Below are positions 23,941-36,779 of a DNA stretch of 64,000 bases, in pieces. The notes beneath the pieces are model-generated. The model worked only from the letters and a program-made list of their open reading frames with translations. It did not search any database and was not told the DNA's origin. Source of the stretch: Girardinichthys multiradiatus (Eukaryota; Chordata; Actinopteri; Cyprinodontiformes; Goodeidae); the NCBI RefSeq assembly GCF_021462225.1, contig NC_061797.1, positions 25,505,093-25,569,092 of the forward strand. The letters are read 5' to 3'. Each line of letters begins with the position of its first letter. The first letter of the stretch is position 1. Both the position numbers and the translations under genes were made by a program.

Positions 23941-24840
23941 AAACAGAAATAAAACACAGGCCAACAAATTAATACAAGCAAACTTGTGTTTATTCTTCCT
24001 ACATTTCAATGAAATAACAAAGTACATGCAAGTTCAAGATTAGAATGTTGAGTTTTAATAGTCGAAATCCTCCAACTGGGAAAAATAAAGGGAGCAACAA
24101 CTTGAAGAAAAGCATATCAAAAGCTAACTGTTTTCCAGCTTCCTATTCCTTCACAGCGTAGGAAGGACATATTAATTATTTTTTAATTTATTACCAAATG
24201 CATAATTAGATTTTCTTGCACAGTGTTTAATTTCATTCATTGTAACATACAGCATGAGTGTGACCTCATTGATTTTGAGAAATAAATTGGAGCTGGTTGT
24301 GTAAAAACACTCACAGAATAAAGTTGGGTAGAAAAAAAGACAGAAACTTGAATTAAAAATAATTTTCTTTCCACCTGATTTGTGAAGTACAACTTTCACT
24401 GTAAAATTAATGAAAGCATTTACCAGATTTCTGAATGTTCCCCAGCTTTTTCCCCAAGTTTTTTTTAAGATGCTTTTGTCTTAAATAAAATTGTCTGTTT
24501 GGGTCTGGTTGCTTCAAAGTAAAATCACCTTAAACAAGGAAAATGAAAGATAACTGAAGGACAAAACCAAGTGGAAGATTAGTCGTGCCATTTGGATAGA
24601 AGAAATATGAGAAGAAAAATTGTTTCTTTAAAAATTGGCTGACCTGTCAAAGGGTTTGGGCAAGAACTCAAGAAAGCATTGTTCCAGAGGCAGATCACGT
24701 CATCCATCTGAACTAAACTAAAAACCCAATGACCTGCAGAACAGAGCAGCAACAGGTGTAAGACGGTGATATCCAGGAAACCAGGATTTTGTGACAGAAT
24801 ATGTCGTTTTCTGTCCCTCTTCTGTTTTGTTGCCCTGCAG
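23941..24840. other. 3' part of the intron preceding the first sox6 coding exon
   Basis: This AT-rich intronic sequence ends in a strong polypyrimidine tract and acceptor (CTTCTGTTTTGTTGCCCTGCAG, ending 24840). The next triplet is also CAG, forming a tandem NAGNAG acceptor. Use of either would change only the untranslated leader by three bases. Confidence 0.8.
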
Positions 24841-25078
24841 CAGAGTAATGTCTTCTAAGCAAGCCACATCCCCTTTTGCCTCTGTGGTTGACGGCGATGA
24901 TGCCATGAGCCAGGAACACTTGTCTTGGGAGAAGGATGAAAGCGCAGATGCCCACGGCACACCTCAGCTGCCCTTACACAGTTTGCTCCATGGCAAAGCC
25001 CCGGATGAAATGCAGCCACTCAGCAGCGTACCACCAGAGAGTGACTGGGACAGCCTGGTGTCAGCACAGCAGCGCATG
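24841..25078 (+). CDS. sox6: sox6, first coding exon (coding 24848-25078)
   Basis: This exon encodes the N-terminus of SOX6, a SoxD-group HMG-box transcription factor that acts in the nucleus in cartilage, muscle, neural and red-cell differentiation. It has seven untranslated bases and then ATG at 24848, giving 77 residues: MSSKQATSPFASVVDGDD... to ...ESDWDSLVSAQQRM. MSSKQATSPFA is the typical SOX6 start, and the exon ends in DWDS-x-x-S-x-QQRM as in other vertebrates. The acceptor is CCCTGCAG at 24840 and the donor is GTACGT at 25079. The exon ends in phase 0. An acceptor just before the start codon means at least one untranslated exon lies upstream; I could not locate it. The frame is open for 19 codons before this ATG, but that part is intron. 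This segment has no folded domain; it precedes the coiled coil. Confidence 0.95.
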
Positions 25079-28000
25079 GTACGTCACTACACATTGCAAA
25101 AACAAAAGTTATTGCGGTCCTTCAAAAAATTATTTGTACAGTTAAAAGAGTAAAAAAGAAATACAGCCAATAGGACCATGTTAGAACTGAACAGTAATAA
25201 ACATTGTATCTGCATTGAAAACTACTAACGTGCTGAAGTGTAAAATTACAAAGGCCTTCCCTTTAGAAGTAACAAGAGAAAAATATAATACCCGGGTGCC
25301 TTTAAAGGTCCAGTAAATTCTCAGAAGTGAAAAGTGAGTTTTTTATGTGTCTCAGAAAATGTTTAAACTCTTTTAACTTTTGATAGCATAAAGGAAAGCT
25401 TTGCAAAAGAGAACCAATAAACCTCCATTAGTGCAAAATACTCTGCTTCTGCCCTTTTTAAGACATTCAAACTTAAAATAATCAGGCTCTCATTATTTCT
25501 GGCTTGCACAAAGAAGCTTTATCTTGCAAGCTTCCAGCCGTATGGTCCCTAATGCTGCAGAACGCTTAGACCGGTGGTGTCTTCAAAATGGAATATTTGG
25601 AAAACACTACACTATGAGCCACAATTTGAGGGTCAAACAGAGGATTCTTAATCCCTCTCTGAATGATGGAACACAGAATGGGGTCAGGTAAGGTGGGAAA
25701 GTAGCTTTTTCTGTTCCCACTTGGCTGCTTTTGGATTTTGGTGCTGTTAACCATGCTGCTTTTCTTGTTGTAGGAGAACTTCAACAAGAAAAGCAGCAAG
25801 ACCCCAGGGCACTGTGTATATTCTAAGTGTAGAGCAGTTTTGATGTGAGCAGAGCGAGGAAAAGTACAGGCTCTCGTGGGCTGTAGATGCAGGAGGCAGG
25901 TGGTTGTCTATGACAGACGGGTCTCTGGTAAAGAGACCCAGAGGGCCTCTGAAGTAACTCCACATTTGGCTGCTGAGACCCTCCTCAGCAGTGCAGCACA
26001 ACACATGCATGAACATATACATGATTAGGTCCTGTAGCCTCGTAATTGCAGGTCAGTTTTGGAACAGTCTGCCAACAAATGTAAGAAAATGCCCGTCTTA
26101 CCTAATAAAAAAAAAAAAAAACTTAAAATCTTTCCTAAAGTAAATCAGTCCTGTTGTCATTTTCAGCTACGATTGTATTTGTGTAGGTTTTATATATTTA
26201 TGCTTGATGTATGTAGTTGTCGTATGTGTTGTGTCTGTCTCGGGACTACATATGTAAATTGGCTACAATCTAGCACATTTACAATTTGTGTAGAATTTGC
26301 ATATGATTGTTCATTAATGTGCAATGTCCCGATCAAATAAATAAAAAACAAAAAACAATTAATGCAAGTGAGAAGGACTTCAGTGATTAATAACTCCAGA
26401 ATAATTCCTGTAATTGTTGTCATTCAGCTCCAAAAATGTTTCAGTTACTTTATGTAAGAATGAAACTGTGAAATATTGTCATATAATACCACAGTCATGC
26501 AGGATCCACTTCAGTATGTATTCTGATCAGAATAATTCAGTTCATACCAAAACAATCCAATCATAAAGTCACATTTAGATCCCATAAAGCATTGTATAAT
26601 TCCATCCTAATTACAATACAGTACAATTAGAGTCAGATGATGACACAAAAACCAGTGGTGAAACATTACTCATTTACGGAAGCCCAGCCAGCTGCATGAT
26701 GCGATCAACTTTGTTGCAATCCCTCATCCTAAGGAAGCATGTGGTGACAATGGACAGAAAGAAAACTTTATTTTAACAGTAAGAAACCTTAATCAGAACC
26801 TGGTACAGCATGAGCGGGCCATCTGCTGAGACCGACTGGGATTTGGTAGGTCAGAGCAGACACTAAACAAAAACGGAGAAGCACTGGGGCAGGAGTACTT
26901 TCTATGTTGAGGAATAAAAAAAAGAAAAGAAAAAGCTCTAAAATGTTTAAAAGGATGTAGGGAAGTATCTAATATCAAGAGGTAATGATGGTTAAATTTT
27001 GAGTATGGGTATGCATTCTTTGATAGATGTTAAATGCAGCTTTAGAGCTTTTGTTTGTTTTGGACAGCTTGCACATTAATCTGTAATATATTGAGGGGGT
27101 GAACTTAAATTACATCTGCTAAGGTTATTCAAGGTAAGAACACATTCTTAGTTCCCTGTTATAAAACTGTAATATAAAACTTGCAAAAATAGTTTTTTCT
27201 CCTTTTATTCTGACACTTTTATTGTTATTTCTTTATTTTTCATGGTTTAAAATACCAGACTAAAAAGATAAGTGGGAGGAAAACAGCAGAAGACAAAATG
27301 AGCAAAACAGACGAAGGGAAGCTGGAGAGCTGCAACAAGAGAATGAGGAAAGGAGAGGGGAAGGCTTGAGGTGGAAGGAATGAGAGGGTTGCCTTTGCTG
27401 ATTACCTGGCTCCATTGCAGTGCCATGCGTCTGTGTGGGCTGTGCCCTGAACTCGTGCCAGCTGATTAACCCAGCACTTCTCCACTCCGTTCAAGCGCTC
27501 TCCACTGTCTCTGCTAGGCTGCATAGCCATCCAGCTCAGCACTGGGAGGTGCTGTGCCACGGCCGTCCCACTCTGCCGCTTGATACCAAACCGCCCCACG
27601 CTCCATTGCACCTCTGCCTTCAGCTCAACATGCCGCATAGGGATGAGATTTTGGCACACTATGGCCCGTTTTTTCTGTGCTCCTGACTTTCTTTATTTAG
27701 GATTGTCTGGCTGTCCATGTTGTATTCTTCAGTAACAGCTGTAATATCCCATGTTATCTCACTTTTCTATGATAAATGTGCAGCATGTGTTTGATACAGA
27801 TGTCTGCTGTGTTCATTCTCTTTGGCACATGGGCCAAAGTTTAAATCAGAGATAACTGTTCCCCCGTTAAAGGCTCCAACTTCTGGCTGCACAGCGACCT
27901 TCTGCTTTTTCAGACTCCAGAAACCATAATTAATACCACCTTCTATCAAACTGAGACCTCGGCCATGGTCTGTATGCCGACTATGCACTCACAGAGTATT

Positions 28001-28628
28001 CTCCTCCCCCATTCTTTTCCCCCTTTTCTTCAAGTCTCTGTTTGTGCACAGGGAGCACTCAGCCAGTCAGCCAGAGATGGGACCCCCAGTTAAATACTAA
28101 ACCATGCACAGGTGGGATAGAAAACCAACAACAGCCCGAGACAGGACGCAGATTTACGAATGCTTCAGGCACTCAGCTAAGAACAGACCTTTTCTAGAAA
28201 ATGAACAAATTACACAGCAGCCACCCTTACACAAATGCACTCTCAACAGTAATTTAGGAGATTATAGTCAGGAGGTTTCACTGTATAGTCTGTGCAGATG
28301 AATAGTAATGCCTTAACAGATTATGGATATGTCCTATGAAAGGGTACCTCATCATTTCATCTCAATTTTTCACTAGTCACATCTCATTTACCAGAATAGC
28401 TTGTGCTGTTGATAATACAGAAGCTGTTGTATAAAAGCCAGAGTTGAGCCATTTGATGTAGTCAAATCATCCCGGGGCTCAAACACCTCCAGCAATCACA
28501 CCATCTGAATAAAAAAGTGTCAAAAAGCTCAAAGAGCCATGACAGCAGAGTAGCAGGCTTATCATTAAACACACATCCCATGTTGCCTGGTCTCCTGACG
28601 TTTTTTTATTTTTTTTGTTGGCTTACAG
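25079..28628 (+). other. sox6 intron between first and second coding exons
   Basis: This is a 3.55-kb intron with donor GTACGT and an acceptor ending TTGGCTTACAG, phase 0. A poly(A) run sits at about 26107-26120. No transposon is recognised. The GC-rich part at 27400-27690 is open on both strands and may be a regulatory block. The rest is AT-rich with nothing to report. Confidence 0.9.
27400..27690. promoter_or_regulatory. GC-rich block in sox6 intron, possible conserved element
   Basis: This roughly 290-bp patch is clearly richer in G+C than the surrounding intron and is open on both strands (88 and 85 codons). Neither translation resembles a known domain. CTCCATTGCAG at its left edge is acceptor-like on the + strand, so an alternative exon is another option. 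Regulatory function is the simpler reading, but no conservation data are available here. Confidence 0.25.
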
Positions 28629-28839
28629 GAACCTGACAGCAATAAAGTATGTTCCCTGTACTCCTTCCGGAACAATTCTACTTCTCCACACAAACCTGAG
28701 GAGGGGGCCCGGGAGCGAAGTGACCTGCTGAGCGGATCAGCGTTCGGAACTCCGGAGCGCCGCAAAGGAAGCCTGGCAGACGTTGTGGACACGCTGAAGC
28801 AGAAGAAGCTGGAGGAGATGACAAAGACAGAGCAAGATG
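28629..28839 (+). CDS. sox6: sox6, second coding exon
   Basis: This exon of 211 bases encodes residues 78-147 plus one base of the next codon: EPDSNKVCSLYSFRNNS... through FGTPERRKGSLADVV to KLEEMTKTEQD. SLYSFRN and the GTPERRKGSLADVVDTLKQ block are hallmark SoxD sequences. SLYSFRN and KKLEEMTKTEQ favour SOX6 over SOX5, which has a different sequence at both places. The acceptor is GGCTTACAG (to 28628) and the donor is GTATGT at 28840, leaving phase 1. The conserved RRKGSLADVV stretch lies upstream of the leucine-zipper dimerisation region. The middle of the exon (EEGARERSDLLSGSAFG) differs most from mammals. Confidence 0.96.
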
Positions 28840-29229
28840 GTATGTCTCCCCATGTGAGCGTGTTGTGGAGTGAGGATGTAGGAAGGCGTTATTCCCACCA
28901 TCTCATCCCACTATTCTTAAATATTCCCCAACAGTCTGCCTCGTTTCTCATTTTCCTCTCTACATCACACACTTGTACAGGCTCACACAGGCTGGGATCA
29001 GTATTTCCAGTTTATTCTGAACCTCTGTTTGACAAAGACTGTGTGGCAGCATACCTCGGCATAAGTATGGTCCTCTTTCATGCCAAGAAAAACTCTTTGA
29101 CTATAAAACTCAGAGTGCTGACCTGATGCCAGGAACATTACCTCTTTTTTATTTCGCTGCACAGAACACTTTTCACTCTTAGCAGCCATACATCAAAGGT
29201 AACTTCCCTGAAATAGCCCAGGACCTTTC

Positions 29230-29620
29230 TGAGGCTCTTTCCCGATTAATGTGACTAATTAGTTCATCTTTTTTTTTTTCAAAGTGACTCTGAGAACAAG
29301 AAATCCTCTCCTGTGATAACATTGTTAGGTTATATCTGCGCCCGGCTTGCATCTCCCTCCTACAGCCTGGAGTCTATCAAGAGTATGGCGGAAAAACAAA
29401 TATTTAAAAGAGCTTCTGAAACACATCCCCCTTCTTAATTAGGACTGTAGTAATATAACTACATCCAATCAAATGTTAAACCCCCCCTGGGAACGCATGT
29501 GTCTCATTTAGTGTCTGGGGAGCTCTTAGCTTAAGCACTTCATCAGACGAATAAATTAGACCTCTGTTAGCCTAAAAATAATTTGCCACTTCTTTTTTTA
29601 AGTGTGCATGTGGCGATCTT
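29230..29620. promoter_or_regulatory. Possible conserved noncoding block in sox6 intron 2
   Basis: The block is a run of nonrepetitive sequence with several homeodomain-type sites (GATTAATG and CTAATTAG near 29244-29262, CTTAATTAGG near 29433) mixed with GC-containing stretches. No exon fits. The call is based on sequence texture only. Confidence 0.25.
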
Positions 29621-31009
29621 TGTAACAGAGCATCGCAGGCCTCTCACCAGATAATTATGCCGACACACCCTCCTATGACTGATTGTTTGTGTTGTTATTT
29701 AGATATTATCAGACAGCGCAATCAGTTTAGGCTCCACAGGGAAACAATAAACACAAATTTCTAGCAGAACTTTAAAATATTGCTTCTTGAAATTAATTCT
29801 AATGAATATACACCACTTTACTTACTCATCGTCAGTAATATTGGTATTGGATATCCTTTAATAAGTGGTCCTACAGTATATGTAAAGCTGGTGTATTTTA
29901 TAAATTAAACACCAGTGGCACCCTGAAGAATTATCATCAGGTCTGGTAAAGAAAGAATAAAAACTTTTAAAATAAATGAATCTTATCTATCTTATCTATC
30001 TGTAGCACACGGCATGTCACAAAGAAAAATTTAGAAGTATACTCATTTCATTTGCCAAAATTTACTGGGTAAAAAACAATAAAAAGTTTTTGGATGTGCA
30101 ATACAGCATCAAAAACTATTTCTATTAAATCCATGTAAATGAGAATCTCTTTAAATACTTTAATTTAAATTTGATCAGTTTAGAAACATTTTACTGTTAA
30201 TCCAAGACTTCACCTAAAAAGACCTAAACTAAAGGCCCATTTGAGCATGAGAACAACTTGTTATTGTTTCTTATAATTATGTGTTGAAAATGCCACCAAT
30301 TTTCCAAAATATACTACTATACAAATTGATGCTGACATTGATTAACTGATTGCTGTCTAATTGTAATTTTATCACTCTATTTACTATTTATTTCTTTACA
30401 TGAACAGGCCTATCTGCAGAAACAATGCCCTTTGGGATTAAGGTTTTCTGAAATGAACTGAACAATTCTCTTGGCACTCTTCAAAATGGGAAAGACAGGA
30501 GAACATGTTATTCAGATTTGAACGATTTCTGTTAATCTTTTAAAGTCAGAGAATGGCTACAAGAAAATAGCTCATGTCTTAAATTTGCATGTATGCGCAT
30601 TAAGAGCAATAATTAAAAAGTTTAAATAACTGGAACAAGAGGACGGGCCAACACGCATAATGAGGAGATCTGTAATGAAGTAAAAAAACGCTCCGAATTA
30701 GTATTAATTGTCCTAATTATAGGGGAACTGCAGCATTTTGTCAGTACGATATTATGCCAGAGCAAGACGAGATGATTTTGTTTTAAACCTTTTTAAGCAT
30801 GTTTACTATGGATAGCAATAAATTAGAGGATGCTGTACATGAGGAGCAAAGACTTAGATCTGAATTGAATCTATGTATGGCACTTTGCAGGAAGTATCAA
30901 AATTATAATAATACGTTTCTGCATATAAAATGTGGTCCTAGTGGTAATTTTTAAAAGTTTAGGTTGAATTTAATGTCTGTTTTGTTATTTTTGGAATGAT
31001 TTTTCGCAA

Positions 31010-31240
31010 CAGCATCAACAGTGCTCTCGGTGGCGACAGTGGACATTATGGAAATGAGCCCCATCTGCTGAAGGCTGGTTGTTGTAGTAATTTAAATGGT
31101 CAAGTGCAGCTTGTAATCCAGGGCCGTATGTTATCGCGGTGAGGAGAGGGTGCTTCGGGCTGCCATACAGCTGTTTGAATCTCCTGTTAATAATAGCGCC
31201 ATGGTCTGCCTCATGCGCCATGTATCATGGGCACCAAAAA
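31010..31240. promoter_or_regulatory. Possible conserved noncoding block in sox6 intron 2
   Basis: This GC-balanced segment contrasts with the AT-rich flanks. It contains an E-box-like CAGCTG (about 31168) and the phased palindromic sequence GCGCCATGG near 31196. There is no repeat and no coding signal. It resembles vertebrate enhancers by composition; conservation is untested. Confidence 0.28.
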
Positions 31241-32329
31241 TACACTCTCTTGTTGGAGGAAATTAGTTTAGTAGTGCAGGGAACCCAGCAGAAGACAAGA
31301 GATATATGAAGTTCAGCATGCCGTCCCTGCACCGAGAGAACTAAGAGTTGCTCTGTTCTCAAGAGCCCTCGAAGAAGCTTCTGTGGTGATGATCAGTGAT
31401 TACTGTAAAACGGTGGGAGGTAGACTCTTACAAAATGCCTCCAAAAGAAGTTAACAGCAACCTTGGAGAAATCATAATCTTGTGTCTTTGTCTATAGAGA
31501 AAGACACTGTTGGAAGTGAAAGGGGCAGATTAACCAATTAGAGGACATAGCAGAATACTGGAGAGCCCATTTGTTCTTTTAATCATGTGTCTTATGTGTC
31601 ATAAGCAACAAAAAAAGTTAAATGTAAAGCTTTTTTATGCATATCAACTGTGTCTCACTCTGCTGCTCCAGTGCTTTTCTGATCAGGACTCAGAGGTCCT
31701 CAGAGACTCTTCACGATCTGATACCGTTCTTCTCTTAGTTTAATGATTTTAGGCAGGTCAAGATGGTTCAGTAGAGATAACCACAATGACCTGAACGACT
31801 TTTTCATTTGAATATTACTAATACGAAAATTTAAAGCCTAATTAAAGAAATCTAAAAACCGATTAAAGCTTAAATCTAATACCTTCCAAGACATTCTGGG
31901 ATAGTTGAACAATATTGCCAGCTCTTCCTGTGCTTTTTGTGAGGTTTTTACTTATTTGTAATTTGTTACAATAAACATGTTGTACCTTCTTGAGAAAATA
32001 CTGTTTAAGAAAAAATTTTATTCAGCCTACCTAATACTATTATTATAATTTGAAGTCAAATTGACCTTTAGCCAAGAACAAGCAGACATGGAACGGTCAA
32101 TATTAATGGACAGTGATATTTTGATGTCTTCCATTACCATCATGGCTTCCTTTAACAACATTACGAACCACATTTCCTCATTCACCACAATGCCTAATAA
32201 ACCCTGTAACAATAAAGACAGTGCTCAATATTATAGGTGTAATTCCTCCATCCCTCCGTCTCTATATATTTTTACCCTTTCACCCTCTCCATTCTTCTAC
32301 CTGTACTCTCCATCTCAGATCCCTTAAAG

Positions 32330-32650
32330 TGCTTTAAGTGCTTGCGACTGTGCTAATGAATGAAAATGTCCTCCCAGCAGCGAGCGCTGCATTTAGCTGA
32401 ATAGTCACCTTTGCTGTAAAAGCTCTATTAGGCCCAGTTGCCAGCAGGGCTAACGATTGTGCCCCATGTTTATTTACTAGGTATTGTAAATGCATTATTT
32501 ATGGATAAGTCTCCAGACAGCGCTTGTCAAGAGTTAAAAATGTCAGTATTAAGTATTAGAGTAAAAAGAAAAATAGCTACCATTATAAAAAGCCAAGGTG
32601 ACCTTGCTTTGATTCACGTGCAGTTAGAACAGTTTTATATAATCCACTAA
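32330..32650. promoter_or_regulatory. Possible conserved noncoding block in sox6 intron 2
   Basis: This segment opens with a repeated AAGTGCTT motif and holds CAGCGAGCGCTGC (a near palindrome at about 32378-32390), TAAT-type sites and CACGTG (about 32618). It is compact, nonrepetitive and without a coding frame. Candidate regulatory DNA, by composition only. Confidence 0.28.
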
Positions 32651-33024
32651 AGTATGAATCAATACTGTGTAAGTCAACAGAAATCCTTGTGTGTTGAGTC
32701 CTTATTATTGTCCCAAAGACAAGGACAAGTAACCTGGTTTGAGCCTCCTGTTGTAGCTTTTAGGAAGTACCATTCTCTGGACAGTATCAACTTGTCTGCA
32801 CACCTGGGAGCGAGCATATCTTTTGTGGTCTTTTATGATTTAGGGAAAACACATGGTTTGTTTGTTTGCTTACTTGGACCAGTTCCGAGAAAATACATTT
32901 TCTTAATTAGTCAATATACCTCTGATATGAATTATAACAAACAGATAATCAAACATTTAAGCTCTTATGAATCATAGCTTGTGCTGATCAAACAAAAATG
33001 TCCCAGATTGGCTACTGCATGTAT

Positions 33025-33177
33025 GCGGTACCTCTCAAAAGTGTGCACACACTGGTCAAAATTACAGATTTTTTAATATAAAACCTGAGAAAAAAATAAA
33101 TAGCTTCAAAATCTTTTTATCATGGTTTCATTTCTAAGTATTTTACCATATGTGTGTACACTTTTGAAAGCCACTGT
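33025..33177. mobile_element. Short MITE-like element with inverted ends
   Basis: The two ends are imperfect inverted copies: CTCTCAAAAGTGTGCACACA on the left and, in reverse complement, GGCTTTCAAAAGTGTACACA on the right. The interior is AT-rich and noncoding. At about 150 bp with Tc1-like ends it fits a nonautonomous miniature element. The exact target duplication is unclear. Confidence 0.6.
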
Positions 33178-36100
33178 TCATATTCCTAAACACGTTAGTC
33201 TTATTTGTATGCCTCAACATAAAACAGCCATCAGATACAAATCCATACATGAAAGCTTTTTCATTCATTTTTTGTTTTATAAATAAAGAGAATGAGCAAT
33301 TATGGGGGTTACATTGAATGGAAATGAGAGAAATTAAGGCATTTAAACAGATTATTATACATCAGATTATTTTTTACAATACTTGAAAAATGGTTTAGAA
33401 CAAAACCTAATTTTCCACCCTCAGAACACAATCAAATGAGTAGATCTTGATGTTTGCCATAGCTGAGCTGTGATAAATGCCAGTGATCTGGCAATGTTTC
33501 ATGGCAGTTGTTGAGAATGCAGCAAAGTGAACAGTTGTAGCCTGAGGACATTTGACAAAAGAGATTTTTCCCACATAATCTATAGACACAGTATAATGAG
33601 GCATATCTGTAGCATGACTGCTTTTCTACCATGTGCATGTGCCTTTCAAGAAAACCATGCAAGACAAAGACATTTAGATACATGCCAACCTTTCAGAAAA
33701 AGAAAGAAGATCCTCTATTAAAGATCACATGCCTTTTTTAGGTTAGCTGTTTTGGACATAGTAGGTGTTCTTGCAGAATAATCAACACCTGAAGCCCTTT
33801 GACAGAGTCACGGCTAATTAACTCAGCAAAGGGGAGCCAAAGCACCAGGCAAACTGCAGCCGTTTGCTTTTTAATCTCAGGTAGAGGGATATTTAATGGC
33901 CGCTGAGAAGAGAGTTCCCCTGTTACAGCGGCAGGTAACCTGACTGTTGCTTGTGACAAAAAGCAGCGCAGCAGGGTGTACCACCAGACTAATTGTGCTT
34001 GGGCACAGGATTTATTTATTTGAACTGTGTTTGGTTCCAAGTCACCACTTAGACCTTTCTTCTCTATTTGTAAGTGTAATCCCCCCGGCAAGGCCGTGTA
34101 TTATCACTGTATAATGCCTGTGTAGCTGTTTGAGTTTAGGGGAGTGATCTGCATTGTGTGTGTAGCCCCAGGTCATTATGCGCTATTACAACATGCCATG
34201 TAATGAGATTCTGGGATGGGTGAGAGCTGCTGTAGAGAATAGGATCAGCTCTAAGGCTTGTGGTCTGATTAGCGCTGATGAACTCTTGACTCTGTTGTTA
34301 CACCGTTCCCCCTCAGTGTCAAGTCTCCTGCTGACTCTACATGGAGGCTCACTGGAAATTGGTTGCAGGTGCTGATAGTGTCAACAGATCTATTTTCATG
34401 CATTCATTTGCTTTAAATACAGCATTTAAGAGGGTTCTGTTTTTTCTATGTTCACTACGTTTTCTTGCATATAACCTCTGTTATACATTCTGTCACATAA
34501 AAATATTTTTCCCCTTTCCCAAAAGAGATTGAAGCACTTTCGCCCTGCTCCTCTTTTCGATCCCGCCCCTCTCCCCTCTTGTCTCTTCAGCAGCTGCCAT
34601 GTCATCTGGTTCTCCTTTATCCCACCTAATTAATAGGAATCTTTGTTATTATGATGTGAGTATGAGCCTCTGACTCCATGCATATGCAATCAGGGCTGGA
34701 AATCCATTTCCTTGCCTGCTGATTCTTCACACATTGCTCTTTGCTCCCTCTTACTGCTGCAGCCTTCCGGACAGCACCAGCCCAGAACCTTTGTGTCAGC
34801 ACAGATACAGAAGCCAAACATCTGTCAAGCATCTCTCCTCCTTGCCATGTTCAAGCAACTTTTAAAAGTCCATTGCCTCTGTCAACAAATTTGAGTCGGC
34901 TTTTCATCTTCATAACCTATTTGATAGAGTGGCCAATTTTTCTACATGTATGTATGTGTGTGTGCTCGCGCTTGCATGCAATGTGTGTGCCAATGGGGGC
35001 CTTCCTGTGTGTGTGATCTCTCTTGGCCTGTGGCATGGGGCAGCAGCTCAGTGGAGCAGCGCTCTGGTCTGTCACTTTTGTTTGAATAGGTAATGTAGAT
35101 CTGTTCAGGCTGAAGAGACACGAGCTGGAATCGCTTGTTAGGACACATGATCAAAAGTGGCTCTCCGCTGTCTGCCAATCAACCCTCTTGTCACCCTGTG
35201 AGGCAGACGTTAAAGAGATTTTTCGGTTGTATGCCGTGGGCTCCCTGCCAGCCTGACATGTGAACTTCCACAAATCTAACACATGGACCTTTTCCTCCTC
35301 CTTGCTTTTAATTCCTCTTCCTTTGTCTGTTATTTTGCCTTGTCTTTTTTTACTGTTTTATTTCCACTCTTTCTTCAGCCCATCATCTGTTTGCCCTTAT
35401 CTGGCCCAGACAAAAAATCTTCCTCCTCCTATGAATTTAGTCTCCCACCCGTTTTCACCCTCTAGTGACAAAGTTGCTCCAGTGCCAGGCTGAGATCAGA
35501 GCCCACTGCTAAATGGAGTGGTTGAATTATGTATTTACTATCTGTTCCAAAACAGAGCTGTCACATAACACAGGCCTGTCCCTGTGGGGTGATGGAGGCC
35601 GGCACAGGTTTTACTTTACACAAGCTAAGGAGCAGATTTTGTTGCCTGTTTCAAAACAGGAACCCTTTCTGCTGTCTTGGTCATTCAGATGACAAAACAA
35701 GCAGCTGCTTCGTCAATGTGCCATTCTTTGCATTCAAGATCACCTTCCCCACTTCTCATATTCCGATTAGTCAACAGTAGCAACTGCTGCGAAGCATTCC
35801 AGGGGCCATCTTCCCGGGTTTCAGCTGTTGTGTGTCCCCCTGCACCCATGCAGCACAAAACTCCCATTGTGATCCTGGTTTACAAGTCGCACAGAAACTC
35901 CTTGATGGGAGGAAACGGGTGTCTCTGAGAGACAAATCGAAGCCAGGATTACACAGAGCCTCGTTGTCTTTGTATACTCACAAATCCACACGTTGGCTAT
36001 AGGTATGGCTCGTTTGCTGCATTTTTAATGAATGGAATAGAAAGACAGGAAGCAACGCAACGTTATTGCTTGAGCAAACATGATGTTTTTTTATAAAAAG

Positions 36101-36412
36101 AAAAACAGAAATCTATAGGTTCATCGCCTTGCTATGTATAAATTATTAGGTGATTAAATCAGCAACAGCCCTGAGACTATTTTTGGAGAGACACAAAGTG
36201 AGCAGCACGAAGGCAAAAGCTATATTTGTCATTAGACCATATAGGCTGGATGTGGGAGATAACAGCCTTGTTTTGCTGTCATATGAAACATGAGGAGGGT
36301 CATATGCAGACAAATTGCACACAGTGGAAAGAGGTGGGGGGTGCTGAGGTAGTCAGAAATAGAAAGAACAGGGTATTCCACAACGGATGAGGAGAAGACA
36401 TGTGGCCTGCCT

Positions 36413-36413
<1 letters not shown>

Positions 36414-36443
<30 letters not shown>
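36414..36443. repeat. (TG)n microsatellite
   Basis: This is an uninterrupted TG dinucleotide run of about 15 units. Confidence 0.95.
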
Positions 36444-36447
<4 letters not shown>

Positions 36448-36779
36448 CTGCAGTACGGTTAGTCTCTGAATCCCACTGTGTGCCAACTAAGTATCACTGT
36501 CCTAGCCATGGCATTCAGCTACCAAGCATTCTCCACACATAACTTGACAAAAGAAATGGTGTCATCTGACCAAGGATCAAAATAGTGTGAGTGTAACTCG
36601 CACGCTGGGCACAGAGAGCCTCCATGGCCTCTAATGATTTCAGAGCACATATCAGACTCGCTCTGGAAGTCAGAAGTACGTCAGCCATCCAGCAAATTGA
36701 TCCTGCCTTGATAGACCTAGTCATGGCAAGTTGTGCAGATGCAGCCTATTAACATATTTGCATTGTTATTTGTCGCCCA

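Larger units (their letters stand above)
28840..33024 (+). other. sox6 intron 2, first part
   Basis: The intron begins with donor GTATGT and continues to 50687. Blocks at about 29230-29620, 31010-31240 and 32330-32650 look like conserved regulatory sequence. The rest is AT-rich with no recognised repeats apart from a short TCTTATCTATC duplication near 29982-30000. No nested gene was seen. Confidence 0.8.

Noticed and set aside
24713..24960. Minus-strand frames over the first sox6 coding exon
   Set aside because: They are antisense shadows of the exon and the intron before it.
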